DNA of 14,596 nt from Gammaproteobacteria bacterium (GCA_002717305.1 PBDH01000051.1:1-14596), one strand, 5' to 3'; positions 1 through 7,064 are shown, counted from the stretch's first letter. Made by a program: numbers and translations. The notes: generated by a model from the letters alone, not told the origin.

Positions 1-198
1 ACACACAAAAAGCACAAGATGCGCGCGGGTGCGCGGACGTGCCATAAAAGCCGTATTAAGTCAATGTTGTGGGGGCGAACGTGGGGGCGGAATTTAGTAA
101 AATATCACAACCCATTGTAATAAATGAATTAATTGAAAGGTAATGGCGGTGTTGTCAGACATGCCAGAACTTGCATCAAATAATTTAAATTAATTTCT
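1..198. other. Left-edge intergenic DNA, no assignable gene
   Basis: No gene can be assigned here. The first 45 bases are G+C-rich and then the sequence becomes strongly A+T-rich. On the minus strand an ATG at position 45 opens a frame reading MARPRTRAHLVLFVC that runs off the window. A TTGACT box lies 12 nt upstream of that ATG, so it could be the 5' end of a gene outside the window, but 15 codons cannot be classified. On the plus strand GAAAGG sits 2 nt before an ATG at 143, but that frame closes after 16 codons (MAVLSDMPELASNNLN), so it is at most a truncated start. Confidence 0.4.
69..89 (+). repeat. Tandem GTGGGGGCG direct repeats
   Basis: Two exact copies of the 9-mer GTGGGGGCG lie at 69-77 and 81-89, separated by AAC, giving a 12-nt period close to one helical turn. 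They stand in A+T-rich DNA next to the composition change at the window edge. Helically phased short repeats are typical of protein-binding arrays, such as the arm or regulatory sites beside tyrosine-integrase genes. No integrase is visible here, so that link is only an inference. Confidence 0.5.
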
Positions 199-309
199 TT
201 AACTTATAGCCATGTAAAAAGTAAATTTCATTTGTGAAGATACAACTACTTTAATACCTCCGTTATGTATTTCTACTATTTCATTAACTAATTCGAGACC
301 TAATCCTGC
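199..309 (-). pseudogene. Histidine kinase C-terminal fragment (HATPase G2 box)
   Basis: On the minus strand an open stretch ending in TAA at 199-201 reads AGLGLELVNEIVEIHNGG, followed by IKVVVSSQMKFTFYMAIS. This is the G2-box helix and last strands of a HATPase_c domain, whose usual form is G(T/S)GLGLxLVxxIVExHGGxIxVxS...FTFxLP. The rest of the kinase is absent: upstream in the same frame there is a stop at 325-327, and the SnoaL-like gene occupies that DNA. The similarity begins abruptly inside the G2 motif, at the junction with the 3' end of the SnoaL gene. Hand counting gives 32 G+C in 111 bases (29%), far lower than the genes around it, with A/T-ending codons (TTA, ATA, GTA, GAA). I read it as a foreign, truncated remnant, not expressed as a kinase. 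Confidence 0.75.
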
Positions 310-1280
310 CAGTATGGTAATGGGTCATAACCCAACTGCAACAGAACATGTGGAATATCAACGAAAACCCAGTTTTCGACAAGAAGCTCATTTTCCCGTC
401 GCCACCAATCACAAACCCGCATGAAAACTCGCTCCTGCGATGGAGCTTGTCCAAGGAAAGATTTCACGTTGATACCGGTCAGGGATGGCCATCCGCCAGA
501 GCAGGTATAATTGCCGTCACCAAATCGCGAGAAATGCTTTGTCATCCCATTGTTTTTTGTTCCACCTGACCATCCGTCAAATTGTGACTCAAAGGGAACC
601 TGAAAAGATGCAAATTCATCTATACCAATAAAACTGCCAAATGCACCTGGACCATACCACATCATATTTTCGTGCCAGTAGGGTCGCCATGCTTCATCTT
701 TAGTCGCCAGTTTGTTGAGCATATTAGTAACTATTTCGTAGCTGCGTTGCCCTTCACTGGGATCAGACGCCTTAGTAATAACACCGTCACGGGTCGCGGG
801 CCCCTGTATTAATCCTGTATATCCACGAGATAGGCCCGGGCCCATCTTAAGAGGCCATTCGTTGCATGCAATCATTAGTTCAGGAATGTCCAGATAAATG
901 TAACTTTCGACAGCTTTCCCATTTTTGACCTGGTGAAACTCACCATAGCGTAAATAGCAAAGTGTGTCTGTTGCTTTTATTCCGATCCAGTCTTTCGCAA
1001 AACGTCCAACATAATAACCGGTTGAACTTATCCAGTCCTTACCCTCGAACTGACCAGTCATGAAAATATAGTCACGTCGGTAAAGCCCTTCAAATGCTTG
1101 TTGAAGTGGAGCCATAAACTTTAAAAAAAAAGCGTCTGCACTCTGAATTTCATTAAATGGATGAACTACGCTAATGTTAGCGTCTTTGGCAAAGAACTCA
1201 GAAATAGCGGTTGAAAAATTTCCAGGATGGCGGATGGCATCTGCATAACGCAGATATAATGAACGGTTATATGATGACAT
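300..1280 (-). CDS. SnoaL-like (NTF2-fold) tandem-domain protein
   Basis: A 326-residue protein of the SnoaL-like polyketide cyclase/ester cyclase group, built of two NTF2-fold halves at roughly residues 1-145 and 175-326. The second half has the family pattern WRPYWHENMMWYGPG, then FIGIDEFASFQVPFE, and near the end WWRRENELLVENWVFVDIPH. Such proteins have an open barrel that binds small hydrophobic or cyclic molecules, and members are hydratases, isomerases or of unknown activity; I see no basis for a specific reaction. The ATG at 1280 is preceded by AAGGAATTAAC, a good ribosome site. The stop codon TAG at 300-302 lies inside DNA that in another frame encodes the histidine kinase fragment, so the last two or three residues and the stop appear to come from a recombination junction. 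The gene sits between two remnants (IS6-family and kinase), so it probably arrived separately from the operon and may be transcribed alone. Confidence 0.8.
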   Translation of the reverse strand: MSSYNRSLYLRYADAIRHPGNFSTAISEFFAKDANISVVHPFNEIQSADAFFLKFMAPLQQAFEGLYRRDYIFMTGQFEGKDWISSTGYYVGRFAKDWIGIKATDTLCYLRYGEFHQVKNGKAVESYIYLDIPELMIACNEWPLKMGPGLSRGYTGLIQGPATRDGVITKASDPSEGQRSYEIVTNMLNKLATKDEAWRPYWHENMMWYGPGAFGSFIGIDEFASFQVPFESQFDGWSGGTKNNGMTKHFSRFGDGNYTCSGGWPSLTGINVKSFLGQAPSQERVFMRVCDWWRRENELLVENWVFVDIPHVLLQLGYDPLPYWQD

Positions 1281-1313
1281 GTTAATTCCTTTTTGAATGC
1301 GTTATTTTATAGA

Positions 1314-1357
1314 TTTGCCAGTATATAAAAAACTGGACCTGCACGCATTCTGGCAAA
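1314..1357. promoter_or_regulatory. Inverted repeat TTTGCCAG...CTGGCAAA, candidate operator
   Basis: TTTGCCAG at 1314-1321 and CTGGCAAA at 1350-1357 are perfect 8-bp inverted copies with 28 nt between them. A nested pair, CCAGT at 1318-1322 and ACTGG at 1332-1336, shares the left arm. The element lies 34 to 77 nt upstream of the SnoaL-like start codon, where a promoter and operator would be expected. Three related half-sites on the two faces suit a dimeric regulator. No clear -35/-10 pair was found beside it. It could equally be a chance repeat in A+T-rich DNA. Confidence 0.35.
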
Positions 1358-1439
1358 TGTGGAGGCTATATCTAAAAATTTTACATAATATACTGCTTTC
1401 ATTTTATAAAATAAAGGTTCGTAGCGGTGTCACCAACTA

Positions 1440-1653
1440 GTACTGGACAGATATGTAGCTTACGACCTCCCCTGGTTCATCAAGTAAGCCTTCAACGTTT
1501 CTCAGTGAGAGTGGAAATCTCACATACAGCATAACCGTAAGTTAGATAATCACAGGACTGGTTTTGAAACAGCGGCATGAAAGTTGATTAGGCATAGCCA
1601 CATAGCTAATTACCGGGGATAGCCTCAGCAAGGTGGTTTATTCTGACAGTGCC
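1440..1653 (-). mobile_element. IS6-family insertion sequence remnant (left end)
   Basis: Reading the minus strand, GGCACTGTCAGAA at 1653-1641 resembles the IS6/IS26-type terminal repeat, which starts GGCACTGT. About 125 nt further in, positions 1535-1440 read VMLYVRFPLSLRNVE followed by GLLDEPGEVVSYISVQY and a stop. This matches the N-terminal region of IS6-family transposases (LYLRFPLSLRNVEDLLAERG-type motif followed by VSYETVR). The distance from the end repeat to this motif is what an IS6 element shows. Between them the frame is broken by stops, and after VQY the similarity ends, so the DDE catalytic domain and the other terminal repeat are gone. The element inserted about 40 nt past the DapA-family stop codon and then decayed or was cut by a rearrangement. 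The remaining bases of this gap (1281-1439 and 1654-1692) hold the SnoaL-like gene leader and nothing else I recognise. Confidence 0.7.
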
Positions 1654-1692
1654 GTGCCTGCAGCTGATAGTAATAAAGTTCGTATTACTGAT

Positions 1693-2613
1693 CTATATCC
1701 CTATGCCAGAAAGCCGCTCTAACCGATTAGTTTCAGAACTTGAAAGTGAAATAAGCGGCGGCCGCACAACAGCGTTTGGAACATCACCCTTAAGGCAAAG
1801 AAGCTGCTTCATCCTGTTGTGCATATCGAGAAACGGATCTGCGTAGAAAGCCTGCTGGAAAGGATAAAGTTTATCGTTGATCTCGCGCGCACCTGTAAGA
1901 TCGCCGCGCTGAATGGCTTCAAACAGAGAGACCTGGAGTGGCGCGATAATGCTACCAGCCCCGGACAAAAGACCTGCGGCACCGAGTGACAAGGAAATCA
2001 TCAACCAAGACGAATGCGTTGTGAGCACGTTGACCGGGTGAGATCGCGACTGAAACTCGCGGATATGCCTCTCGTGCTGTTTCGGATCGTTACACCAGTC
2101 TTTTATCGCCTTTACGGTGGGTACTTCATCAAAAAGCTTGATAAGACCGTCGAAAGTAAAGTGCAAGTTAGATTGCACAGGATAAACAAATGCGATCAGG
2201 GGCAAATCGGTCGCGTCAGCAATATACTTGAAGTGCTCAATCGCCATCTCGGGTCTTTGAAAGCCCCCCATTCCAAAAACATTCGATGGGAACACCAGCA
2301 AAGCGGACGCGCCCGCTTTGTCCCAGGCTTTCGCAAGCTTGGCCGCTTCAAGCGATCCGTCCGCATAGACGCCAGAAATAATGGGAACGCGATCGCCTGC
2401 CTCTGCGAGAGAGAATTCTAGAATGCGTGCCTGCTCTTCGAATGTGCAGCTTCCGACTTCGGATGCGTGACCATTCACAGTGATTGCTGAAATACCGGAG
2501 ACGTTGGCCACGTCTGACAGGTGTTTCCGACTGCTGACCTCGTCGATAGATAGATCGTCATTGAAGCATAGTAACGTTGCGGGAATTACGCCCGCCAGGG
2601 AAAGTCCTCTCAC
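1693..2613 (-). CDS. DapA/KDG-aldolase family lyase
   Basis: A 306-residue TIM-barrel enzyme of the dihydrodipicolinate synthase/N-acetylneuraminate lyase family. Lys171 in VKAIKDW is the expected Schiff-base lysine and Tyr144 in FVYPVQSN the catalytic tyrosine; NGHASE near residue 50 fills the substrate carboxylate-binding loop position. Length and C-terminal helices look complete. Family members relevant here are 2-keto-3-deoxy-sugar-acid aldolases and dehydratases, including those giving alpha-ketoglutarate semialdehyde from 5-keto-4-deoxyglucarate, 2-keto-3-deoxy-L-arabinonate or pyrroline-hydroxycarboxylate. The neighbouring semialdehyde dehydrogenase would then take the product. The start is GTG at 2613 with CGGAG six bases upstream, and it overlaps the stop of a small upstream frame by GTGA. 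That overlap suggests the gene was once coupled to a gene now lost. Exact substrate unknown. Confidence 0.82.
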   Translation of the reverse strand: MRGLSLAGVIPATLLCFNDDLSIDEVSSRKHLSDVANVSGISAITVNGHASEVGSCTFEEQARILEFSLAEAGDRVPIISGVYADGSLEAAKLAKAWDKAGASALLVFPSNVFGMGGFQRPEMAIEHFKYIADATDLPLIAFVYPVQSNLHFTFDGLIKLFDEVPTVKAIKDWCNDPKQHERHIREFQSRSHPVNVLTTHSSWLMISLSLGAAGLLSGAGSIIAPLQVSLFEAIQRGDLTGAREINDKLYPFQQAFYADPFLDMHNRMKQLLCLKGDVPNAVVRPPLISLSSSETNRLERLSGIGI

Positions 2614-2907
2614 ATCAAACTCCGCCAGTATTCGATTTCAACAGGATTCACCTCGGCTTTAGAGTTACGCGTTATTTGACGTTCAATCAAGCGGACCTGA
2701 ATGCGGAACCTTCGCCATAATGCACGTGGGCTCAAGGGTTTCTGTCGCCTCAACATGCCACTACGACCCAAACCGAGGCTTAGCCACGTCAGTAATATCA
2801 AGACCTTTGATTGCAATCAAGAAACTCGCGCATGACAACATCTTAGGTAGAAAGGGGGCAGCGGTAGTTTTGCCATCAAGGACTACGTCGATCTGCATTG
2901 CGGTATC
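2610..2907 (-). pseudogene. Probable deletion scar between operon and DapA-family gene
   Basis: No intact gene fills these 298 bases. After the semialdehyde dehydrogenase stop, a minus-strand frame from ATG at 2895 reads MQIDVVLDGKTTAAPF and continues to about 45 residues, ending in KPRFGS. A second frame, open from a TTG at 2816 (first ATG 2756), gives a basic stretch ending RFRIQVRLIERQITR and then PVEIEYWRSLM. It stops at 2610-2612, overlapping the DapA-family GTG start. Neither product is recognised. The 4-nt overlap and ribosome site for the next gene are typical of an authentic gene end, so I infer that the 3' tail of a deleted gene survives here. It could instead be an unrecognised small basic protein of 48 to 68 residues. 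Confidence 0.4.
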
Positions 2908-4413
2908 CTATCCGATCGCATCTTTCGGCAAGATGCTGTCGGGCATCGCCTGATAACAAACAGGACGCAGCCAGCGGCGGATTGAAAGCGTTCCAACAGA
3001 TGTTGCGCCAAAGTTCGTTGACGCTGGGTAAGGGCCGCCGTGGACCATCGTATCGCTGACCTCGACCCCAGTTGGGAAGCCGTTGGCAAGAATACGCCCA
3101 ACTTTGCGTTCCAGGATTGGCATTAGTGATGCTGCCAATGCCGTATCGCCTGCATCCATCTGCAGAGTTGCTGTGAGCTGCCCGACAAACGCGCGCGCAG
3201 CAGGCGCAAAGTCTTTGGAAGAGGGAACGCGCACAACAATGCCAAGCGGGCCAAAGACTTCTTCCGCCAGGTGCGGCTCAGCGCTCCAGGTTTCGAGCGT
3301 GGTATCGAAAAGATAGGGTAGAGCTTCACGTCCGGCACAATTGGTGCCGACCACCTCGCGCAGATTGTCGATCTGCTGTACCTGCGCTGCCCCCTTACGA
3401 TAGGCTTCGGCGATACTGTCGGTCAGCATGGCTTGTTCGCCCGTCGCAGTCAAAGCCTCCGATGCGGAAGCGATGAACGTGTCAGCGACGCTTTCTTCGA
3501 TAAACACAACTCCGGGATTGGTACAGAACTGACCTGCTCCCATGGTCAAGGATCCAGCCCAGGTGGTGCCAATATCGGCAGCGCGGGCTTTGGCCGCTGC
3601 AGGCAACACAAAGACCGGGTTTATAGATCCTAGTTCGCCAAAGAAGGGGATTGGCTTGGGCCTGGCTGCACAAAGATCAAACAGCGCGCGTCCACCACCC
3701 AAAGATCCGGTAAAGCCAACCGCATTAATCAGCGGATGCTGAACCAACGCCTCACCCACGTTACGGCGGCCACCCTGGATCAGCGAAAATACTCCTTTGG
3801 ACACATCGCAGGCATCGACAGCTGCTGCGATAGCTTGCGCAACGATCTCGGAAGTGCCGGGATGGGCAGAGTGACCCTTTACCACAACCGGACAGCCAGC
3901 AGCCAATGCACTGGCAGTGTCGCCCCCGGCGACGGAGAAAGCTAGTGGAAAGTTCGACGCCCCAAACACAGCCACCGGACCAATCGGGCGCTGCACCATG
4001 CGTAATTCGGGGCGTGGCAGCGGCGCGCGATCCGGCAAAGCCTCATCATGGCGGCGGTCCAGATAATCTCCCGCCCGAATGTGGTTGGCAAAAAGACGCA
4101 ACTGGCCAACTGTGCGCCCCCGCTCGCCTTGTAGCCGGGCTTCCGGCAAACCAGTTTCGGCTGAGCCAACTTTGGTGATCTCATCGCCACGGGCGTCGAT
4201 TTCATCCGCGATCATACCTAGGAAGGCGGCCCGCGTTTCGCGTGATGTAGCGGCATAGGCCTCAAAGGCCTCTTCTGCTGCAACGGCAGCCTGGTCTACA
4301 AGTGCGGAGGTACCAACGCAAAACTCCTGCGCCGCGCCCTTTACCGGTTGCGATGAGAAACGTCCATCCGTTTCGACCCATTCTCCTGTAATGTAGTGTT
4401 TACCTGTCAGCAT
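2908..4413 (-). CDS. Alpha-ketoglutarate semialdehyde dehydrogenase
   Basis: A 501-residue NAD(P)-dependent aldehyde dehydrogenase of the 2,5-dioxovalerate type, which oxidises alpha-ketoglutarate semialdehyde to alpha-ketoglutarate, the last step of oxidative pentose, glucarate and hydroxyproline breakdown. From the start chosen here, Asn154 (GASNFPLAF), Glu260 (FGELGSINPVF) and catalytic Cys297 (GAGQFCTNPG) are present. The variant motifs FGELGS and GQFCTNPG mark this subfamily rather than betaine-type enzymes. ATG at 4413 is preferred because AAGGAA lies nine bases upstream, overlapping the previous gene's TAA; an in-frame ATG at 4449 lies inside that gene. The gene follows the XylX-like dehydratase by 13 nt, whose product would be this enzyme's substrate. 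Its G+C is higher than its neighbours: hand-counted rows at 3241, 3541, 4021 and 4201 give 39, 39, 39 and 36 of 60. Confidence 0.9.
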   Translation of the reverse strand: MLTGKHYITGEWVETDGRFSSQPVKGAAQEFCVGTSALVDQAAVAAEEAFEAYAATSRETRAAFLGMIADEIDARGDEITKVGSAETGLPEARLQGERGRTVGQLRLFANHIRAGDYLDRRHDEALPDRAPLPRPELRMVQRPIGPVAVFGASNFPLAFSVAGGDTASALAAGCPVVVKGHSAHPGTSEIVAQAIAAAVDACDVSKGVFSLIQGGRRNVGEALVQHPLINAVGFTGSLGGGRALFDLCAARPKPIPFFGELGSINPVFVLPAAAKARAADIGTTWAGSLTMGAGQFCTNPGVVFIEESVADTFIASASEALTATGEQAMLTDSIAEAYRKGAAQVQQIDNLREVVGTNCAGREALPYLFDTTLETWSAEPHLAEEVFGPLGIVVRVPSSKDFAPAARAFVGQLTATLQMDAGDTALAASLMPILERKVGRILANGFPTGVEVSDTMVHGGPYPASTNFGATSVGTLSIRRWLRPVCYQAMPDSILPKDAIG

Positions 4414-4426
4414 GTTTATCAGTTCC

Positions 4427-5581
4427 TTAAAGTAGGTTACGCGCAGCAAGATTGCGCATTAAAGCGGAAGTTCCAAAGGTCCACGGCACGCAATCACCGC
4501 ATTTGCGGACGTCATTTGTCAACGAGCCAAGGCCTGTGGCTGAGATTTCGACACGATCGCCGACTTTATGCGTGAACCCCTGTCCGGGCATGTCACGATC
4601 TTCTGTAGGAGCAAAGAGCGTTCCCAAATAGAGCATGAAACCATCTGGGTATTGGTGGTTTTCGTTGAGCGTCTGGGCCACGATATCTGACGGATCCCGG
4701 CTGATTTCGGACATCAGTGATTGGCCTTTGAGGACAAAACTGTCGTTGCCTGTCACCGTCATTGCTAGCTCAGCAGACCGGACATCGGCCATAGAATAGC
4801 TGTTGTCAAACAGACGGATAAATGGGCCGATGGAAGCAGAGGCGTTGTTGTCCTTGGCTTTGGACAACAGCAAAGCCGAGCGACCCTCGAAATCCCGCAG
4901 GTTTACATCGTTGCCAATTGTTGCCCCTTGAATAGCACCCTTGCTGTTAACAGCCAGAACGATTTCCGGTTCGGGGTTGTTCCAGACTGATTTCGGATGC
5001 AGGCCCACTGGCGCACCCCAACCGACCGCAGAGAGGATTTGTGCCTTCGAGAACACCTCAGCATCAGGGCCGATACCCACCTCTAAGTATTGAGACCAGA
5101 GCCCTTCCTTGATCAAGGCTTGCTTGACTTTTTCAGCCTCATCAGAGCCCGGTATGATATTCGACAGGCTTGAGCCCATCAGATCGCCGATACGAGATCG
5201 GACGGCGTCTGCGGCGTGTGGGTCGCCTGCAGCGCGCTCTTCGATCACCCGTTCAACCATCGACCTTGCAAAGGTGACACCCGCTGCTTTGACCGATTGC
5301 AGATCATTGGGTGCGAGTAGGTGTCGCTTGGAAGGATCGCTCTGGGCAGTAATGCTTTCGTCCTCAAGATCGCTTAAGTTTGCAAGCTTCTGGCCCGTGA
5401 CTCCGTTAACATAGGATTCCGGATCATCCAATTCTAGCAAATCACGCATGGTTGGCGCCTCGCGTGAGGTGATGTCAAAGACTTCTTTGCCGCGCACTAC
5501 CACAAGAATAGGTCCCAGTTCTGGCACCCAAACCCGGCCAATGAAACAGCCATTAACATTACTCAGTTTCGTATTCGACAT
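4427..5581 (-). CDS. XylX-like 2-keto-3-deoxy-pentonate dehydratase (FAH fold)
   Basis: A 384-residue member of the fumarylacetoacetate hydrolase superfamily, closest in pattern to the XylX/AraD1-type dehydratases of the Weimberg pathway, which turn 2-keto-3-deoxy-xylonate or -arabinonate into alpha-ketoglutarate semialdehyde. The central stretch AAGVTFARSMVERVIEE, then SQYLEVGIGPDAEVF, VWNNPEPEIVLAVNSKG, GNDVNLRDFEGRSALL and SEISRDP are family signatures. The acidic residues in NPEPE and the Asp of GNDVN are the likely divalent-metal and active-site region. The ATG at 5581 (MSNTKLSNVNGC) is chosen because it starts one base after the previous gene's TGA. The longer frame back to 5653 would overlap that gene by 71 bases and adds an unrelated N-terminus. 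Location directly before the semialdehyde dehydrogenase supports the role. Preferred sugar-acid stereochemistry cannot be read from sequence. Confidence 0.85.
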   Translation of the reverse strand: MSNTKLSNVNGCFIGRVWVPELGPILVVVRGKEVFDITSREAPTMRDLLELDDPESYVNGVTGQKLANLSDLEDESITAQSDPSKRHLLAPNDLQSVKAAGVTFARSMVERVIEERAAGDPHAADAVRSRIGDLMGSSLSNIIPGSDEAEKVKQALIKEGLWSQYLEVGIGPDAEVFSKAQILSAVGWGAPVGLHPKSVWNNPEPEIVLAVNSKGAIQGATIGNDVNLRDFEGRSALLLSKAKDNNASASIGPFIRLFDNSYSMADVRSAELAMTVTGNDSFVLKGQSLMSEISRDPSDIVAQTLNENHQYPDGFMLYLGTLFAPTEDRDMPGQGFTHKVGDRVEISATGLGSLTNDVRKCGDCVPWTFGTSALMRNLAARNLL

Positions 5582-5582
5582 A

Positions 5583-7064
5583 TCAAGATATCCAATGCTC
5601 ACGGTCGCCCAGCACAATATGGATCGACTTGGTTTCCATGTATTCTTCGACACCCATCATGCCGCACTCACGCCCTGTGCCCGAACGCTTGAAGCCGCCC
5701 ATGGGTTGCTCTGGGCCGCCTATAATCGTTGTATTCACCCAGCACCGGCCGGCCCGCATTTTGCGGATTGCTCCAAGTGCCTTGTCGATGTTTTTGCTCC
5801 AAACGGAAGCTGCTAACCCATATTCCGTATCTAGGGCCATCGAGATCGCTTCCTCGACAGTCTCAAACGTCATAACCGACACGACCGGTCCAAAAATTTC
5901 ATCCCGCGCGATCGTCATCTCAGGGGTGACACCAGAAAAGACCGTGGGTACGATGAATTCCCCGCCTGAGGGTGACGTAGTTTCGCCGCCCGCATCAAGT
6001 GTTGCTCCTTCGGACTGTCCTTTTTCAATATAGCCTAGGATTTTGCTGAAGTGCTGCGGAGTGACAATGGCACCCATCTGTGTATCCCGGTCGAGAGGAT
6101 CGCCAATTTTCACCTTTGAAAGCTTCTCAATCAACTTCGCCTTGAAGTCCTCAGCGATGGAAGCTTCAATAATCAAGCGAGAGCCGGACACACAGCACTG
6201 CCCCGCGTTGAAGCACAGTCCAAATGCTACGCCATCCACCGCATCATCCAGATTGGCGTCTGCAAAAACCACCTGTGGGTTCTTTCCACCGAGTTCCAAC
6301 CCAACTTTTTTAAGGTTTGACTTTGATGCTTCGAGGACGCGTTCCCCAACCGCAGTGGATCCCGTGAATGAAATCATGTCAATATCCAGATGATTAGACA
6401 TGGCTTCGCCCACAACCGGACCACTGCCAGTCACAACGTTGTAGACCCCTTTCGGCAAGCCCGCCTCATTTAGAATGTCGGCAAAGATCAGGCTAGTTGT
6501 TGACGTCATCTCGGAAGGCTTCAAGACCACGGTGCAGCCCGCAGCAAGAATGAACGGCAACCGTTCTGCCAGAACAATAAACGGGAAATTCCATGGCGTG
6601 ATTAAACCAACAACACCGATTGGCTGCTTTGTGACAAGTCCAATCATCCCCTCTCCATAAGTATTATGAGTTTGACCGCTAACCATTCGAGCCATACCAG
6701 CAGCAGCTTCATAATGGTCTGCAGCTGCACTAATTTCAGCTTCCGACTGACTTATTGGCTTTCCTGTTTCCAATGTCTCCCAATAAGCCATCTCATCCAA
6801 CCGCTCACGAATTCCCTGTGCGGACTTTATTAAGATGCTCCCGCGCTCTGCACCTGGAGTTTCACCCCATACCATTTCAAAAGCTTGGCGAGCCGCAGAA
6901 ACCGCAATATCAACATCGGCTGACCCACACAAAGTTACTGAACTTACGATGACCCCATGACCTGGGCTTACGCGGTCAAGACGCTCTCTATCACCTCCTT
7001 CTATCCAAATACCATTAATAAAGAAGTTATTCTCACGACTAGTGAGTGGAAGCGCCTGTGTCAT
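5583..7064 (-). CDS. NAD(P)-dependent aldehyde dehydrogenase
   Basis: A 493-residue aldehyde dehydrogenase of the betaine/lactaldehyde-type branch. It has Asn159 (PWNFPF), Lys182 (LKPSE), Glu257 (GLELGGKNPQ) and Cys291 in FNAGQCCVSGSR, so it should be active, and its C-terminus (GRECGMMGVEEYMETKS) is complete. It differs clearly from the semialdehyde dehydrogenase two genes on, so the operon holds two distinct aldehyde oxidations. Plausible substrates are glycolaldehyde or lactaldehyde from aldolase cleavage, an aldehyde released from the imported compound, or succinic-type semialdehydes; I cannot choose. The start ATG at 7064 overlaps the last base of the permease stop (TAATG) and has AAAGG about eight bases upstream. 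G+C falls toward its 5' end: row 6661 has 27 of 60, row 6481 has 33 of 60. Confidence 0.88.
   Translation of the reverse strand: MTQALPLTSRENNFFINGIWIEGGDRERLDRVSPGHGVIVSSVTLCGSADVDIAVSAARQAFEMVWGETPGAERGSILIKSAQGIRERLDEMAYWETLETGKPISQSEAEISAAADHYEAAAGMARMVSGQTHNTYGEGMIGLVTKQPIGVVGLITPWNFPFIVLAERLPFILAAGCTVVLKPSEMTSTTSLIFADILNEAGLPKGVYNVVTGSGPVVGEAMSNHLDIDMISFTGSTAVGERVLEASKSNLKKVGLELGGKNPQVVFADANLDDAVDGVAFGLCFNAGQCCVSGSRLIIEASIAEDFKAKLIEKLSKVKIGDPLDRDTQMGAIVTPQHFSKILGYIEKGQSEGATLDAGGETTSPSGGEFIVPTVFSGVTPEMTIARDEIFGPVVSVMTFETVEEAISMALDTEYGLAASVWSKNIDKALGAIRKMRAGRCWVNTTIIGGPEQPMGGFKRSGTGRECGMMGVEEYMETKSIHIVLGDREHWIS

Noticed and set aside
140..176. Possible attachment site or tRNA 3' end (TGGCGG...) and a possible second IS6 terminal repeat near GGTGTTGTCAGAC.
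   Set aside because: No T-arm (GGTTCGA-like) sequence or cloverleaf is present, and the repeat match is only partial and sits about 1.5 kb from the other end, too far for a single IS6 element.
348..569. Plus-strand open frames opposite the SnoaL-like gene and, throughout the window, opposite the other minus-strand genes (for example 5448-5816, 6043-6393, 7713-8180, 8928-9338, 12134-12469).
   Set aside because: They lie wholly or mostly antisense to genes with clear family motifs and intact catalytic residues, show no recognisable domains, and lack consistent ribosome sites.
1649..1846. Plus-strand frame covering the 3' end of the DapA-family gene and the IS end.
   Set aside because: It crosses the DapA-family stop on the opposite strand, has no family features, and starts inside the degenerate IS terminal repeat.
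4414..4449. Upstream in-frame start (4449) for the semialdehyde dehydrogenase.
   Set aside because: It would overlap the XylX-like gene, add 12 non-family residues, and ignore the good AAGGAA site before the ATG at 4413.
5582..5653. Upstream in-frame start (5653) for the XylX-like dehydratase.
   Set aside because: It would overlap the aldehyde dehydrogenase gene by 71 bases and adds 24 residues not expected in the family; the ATG at 5581 directly follows the upstream stop.
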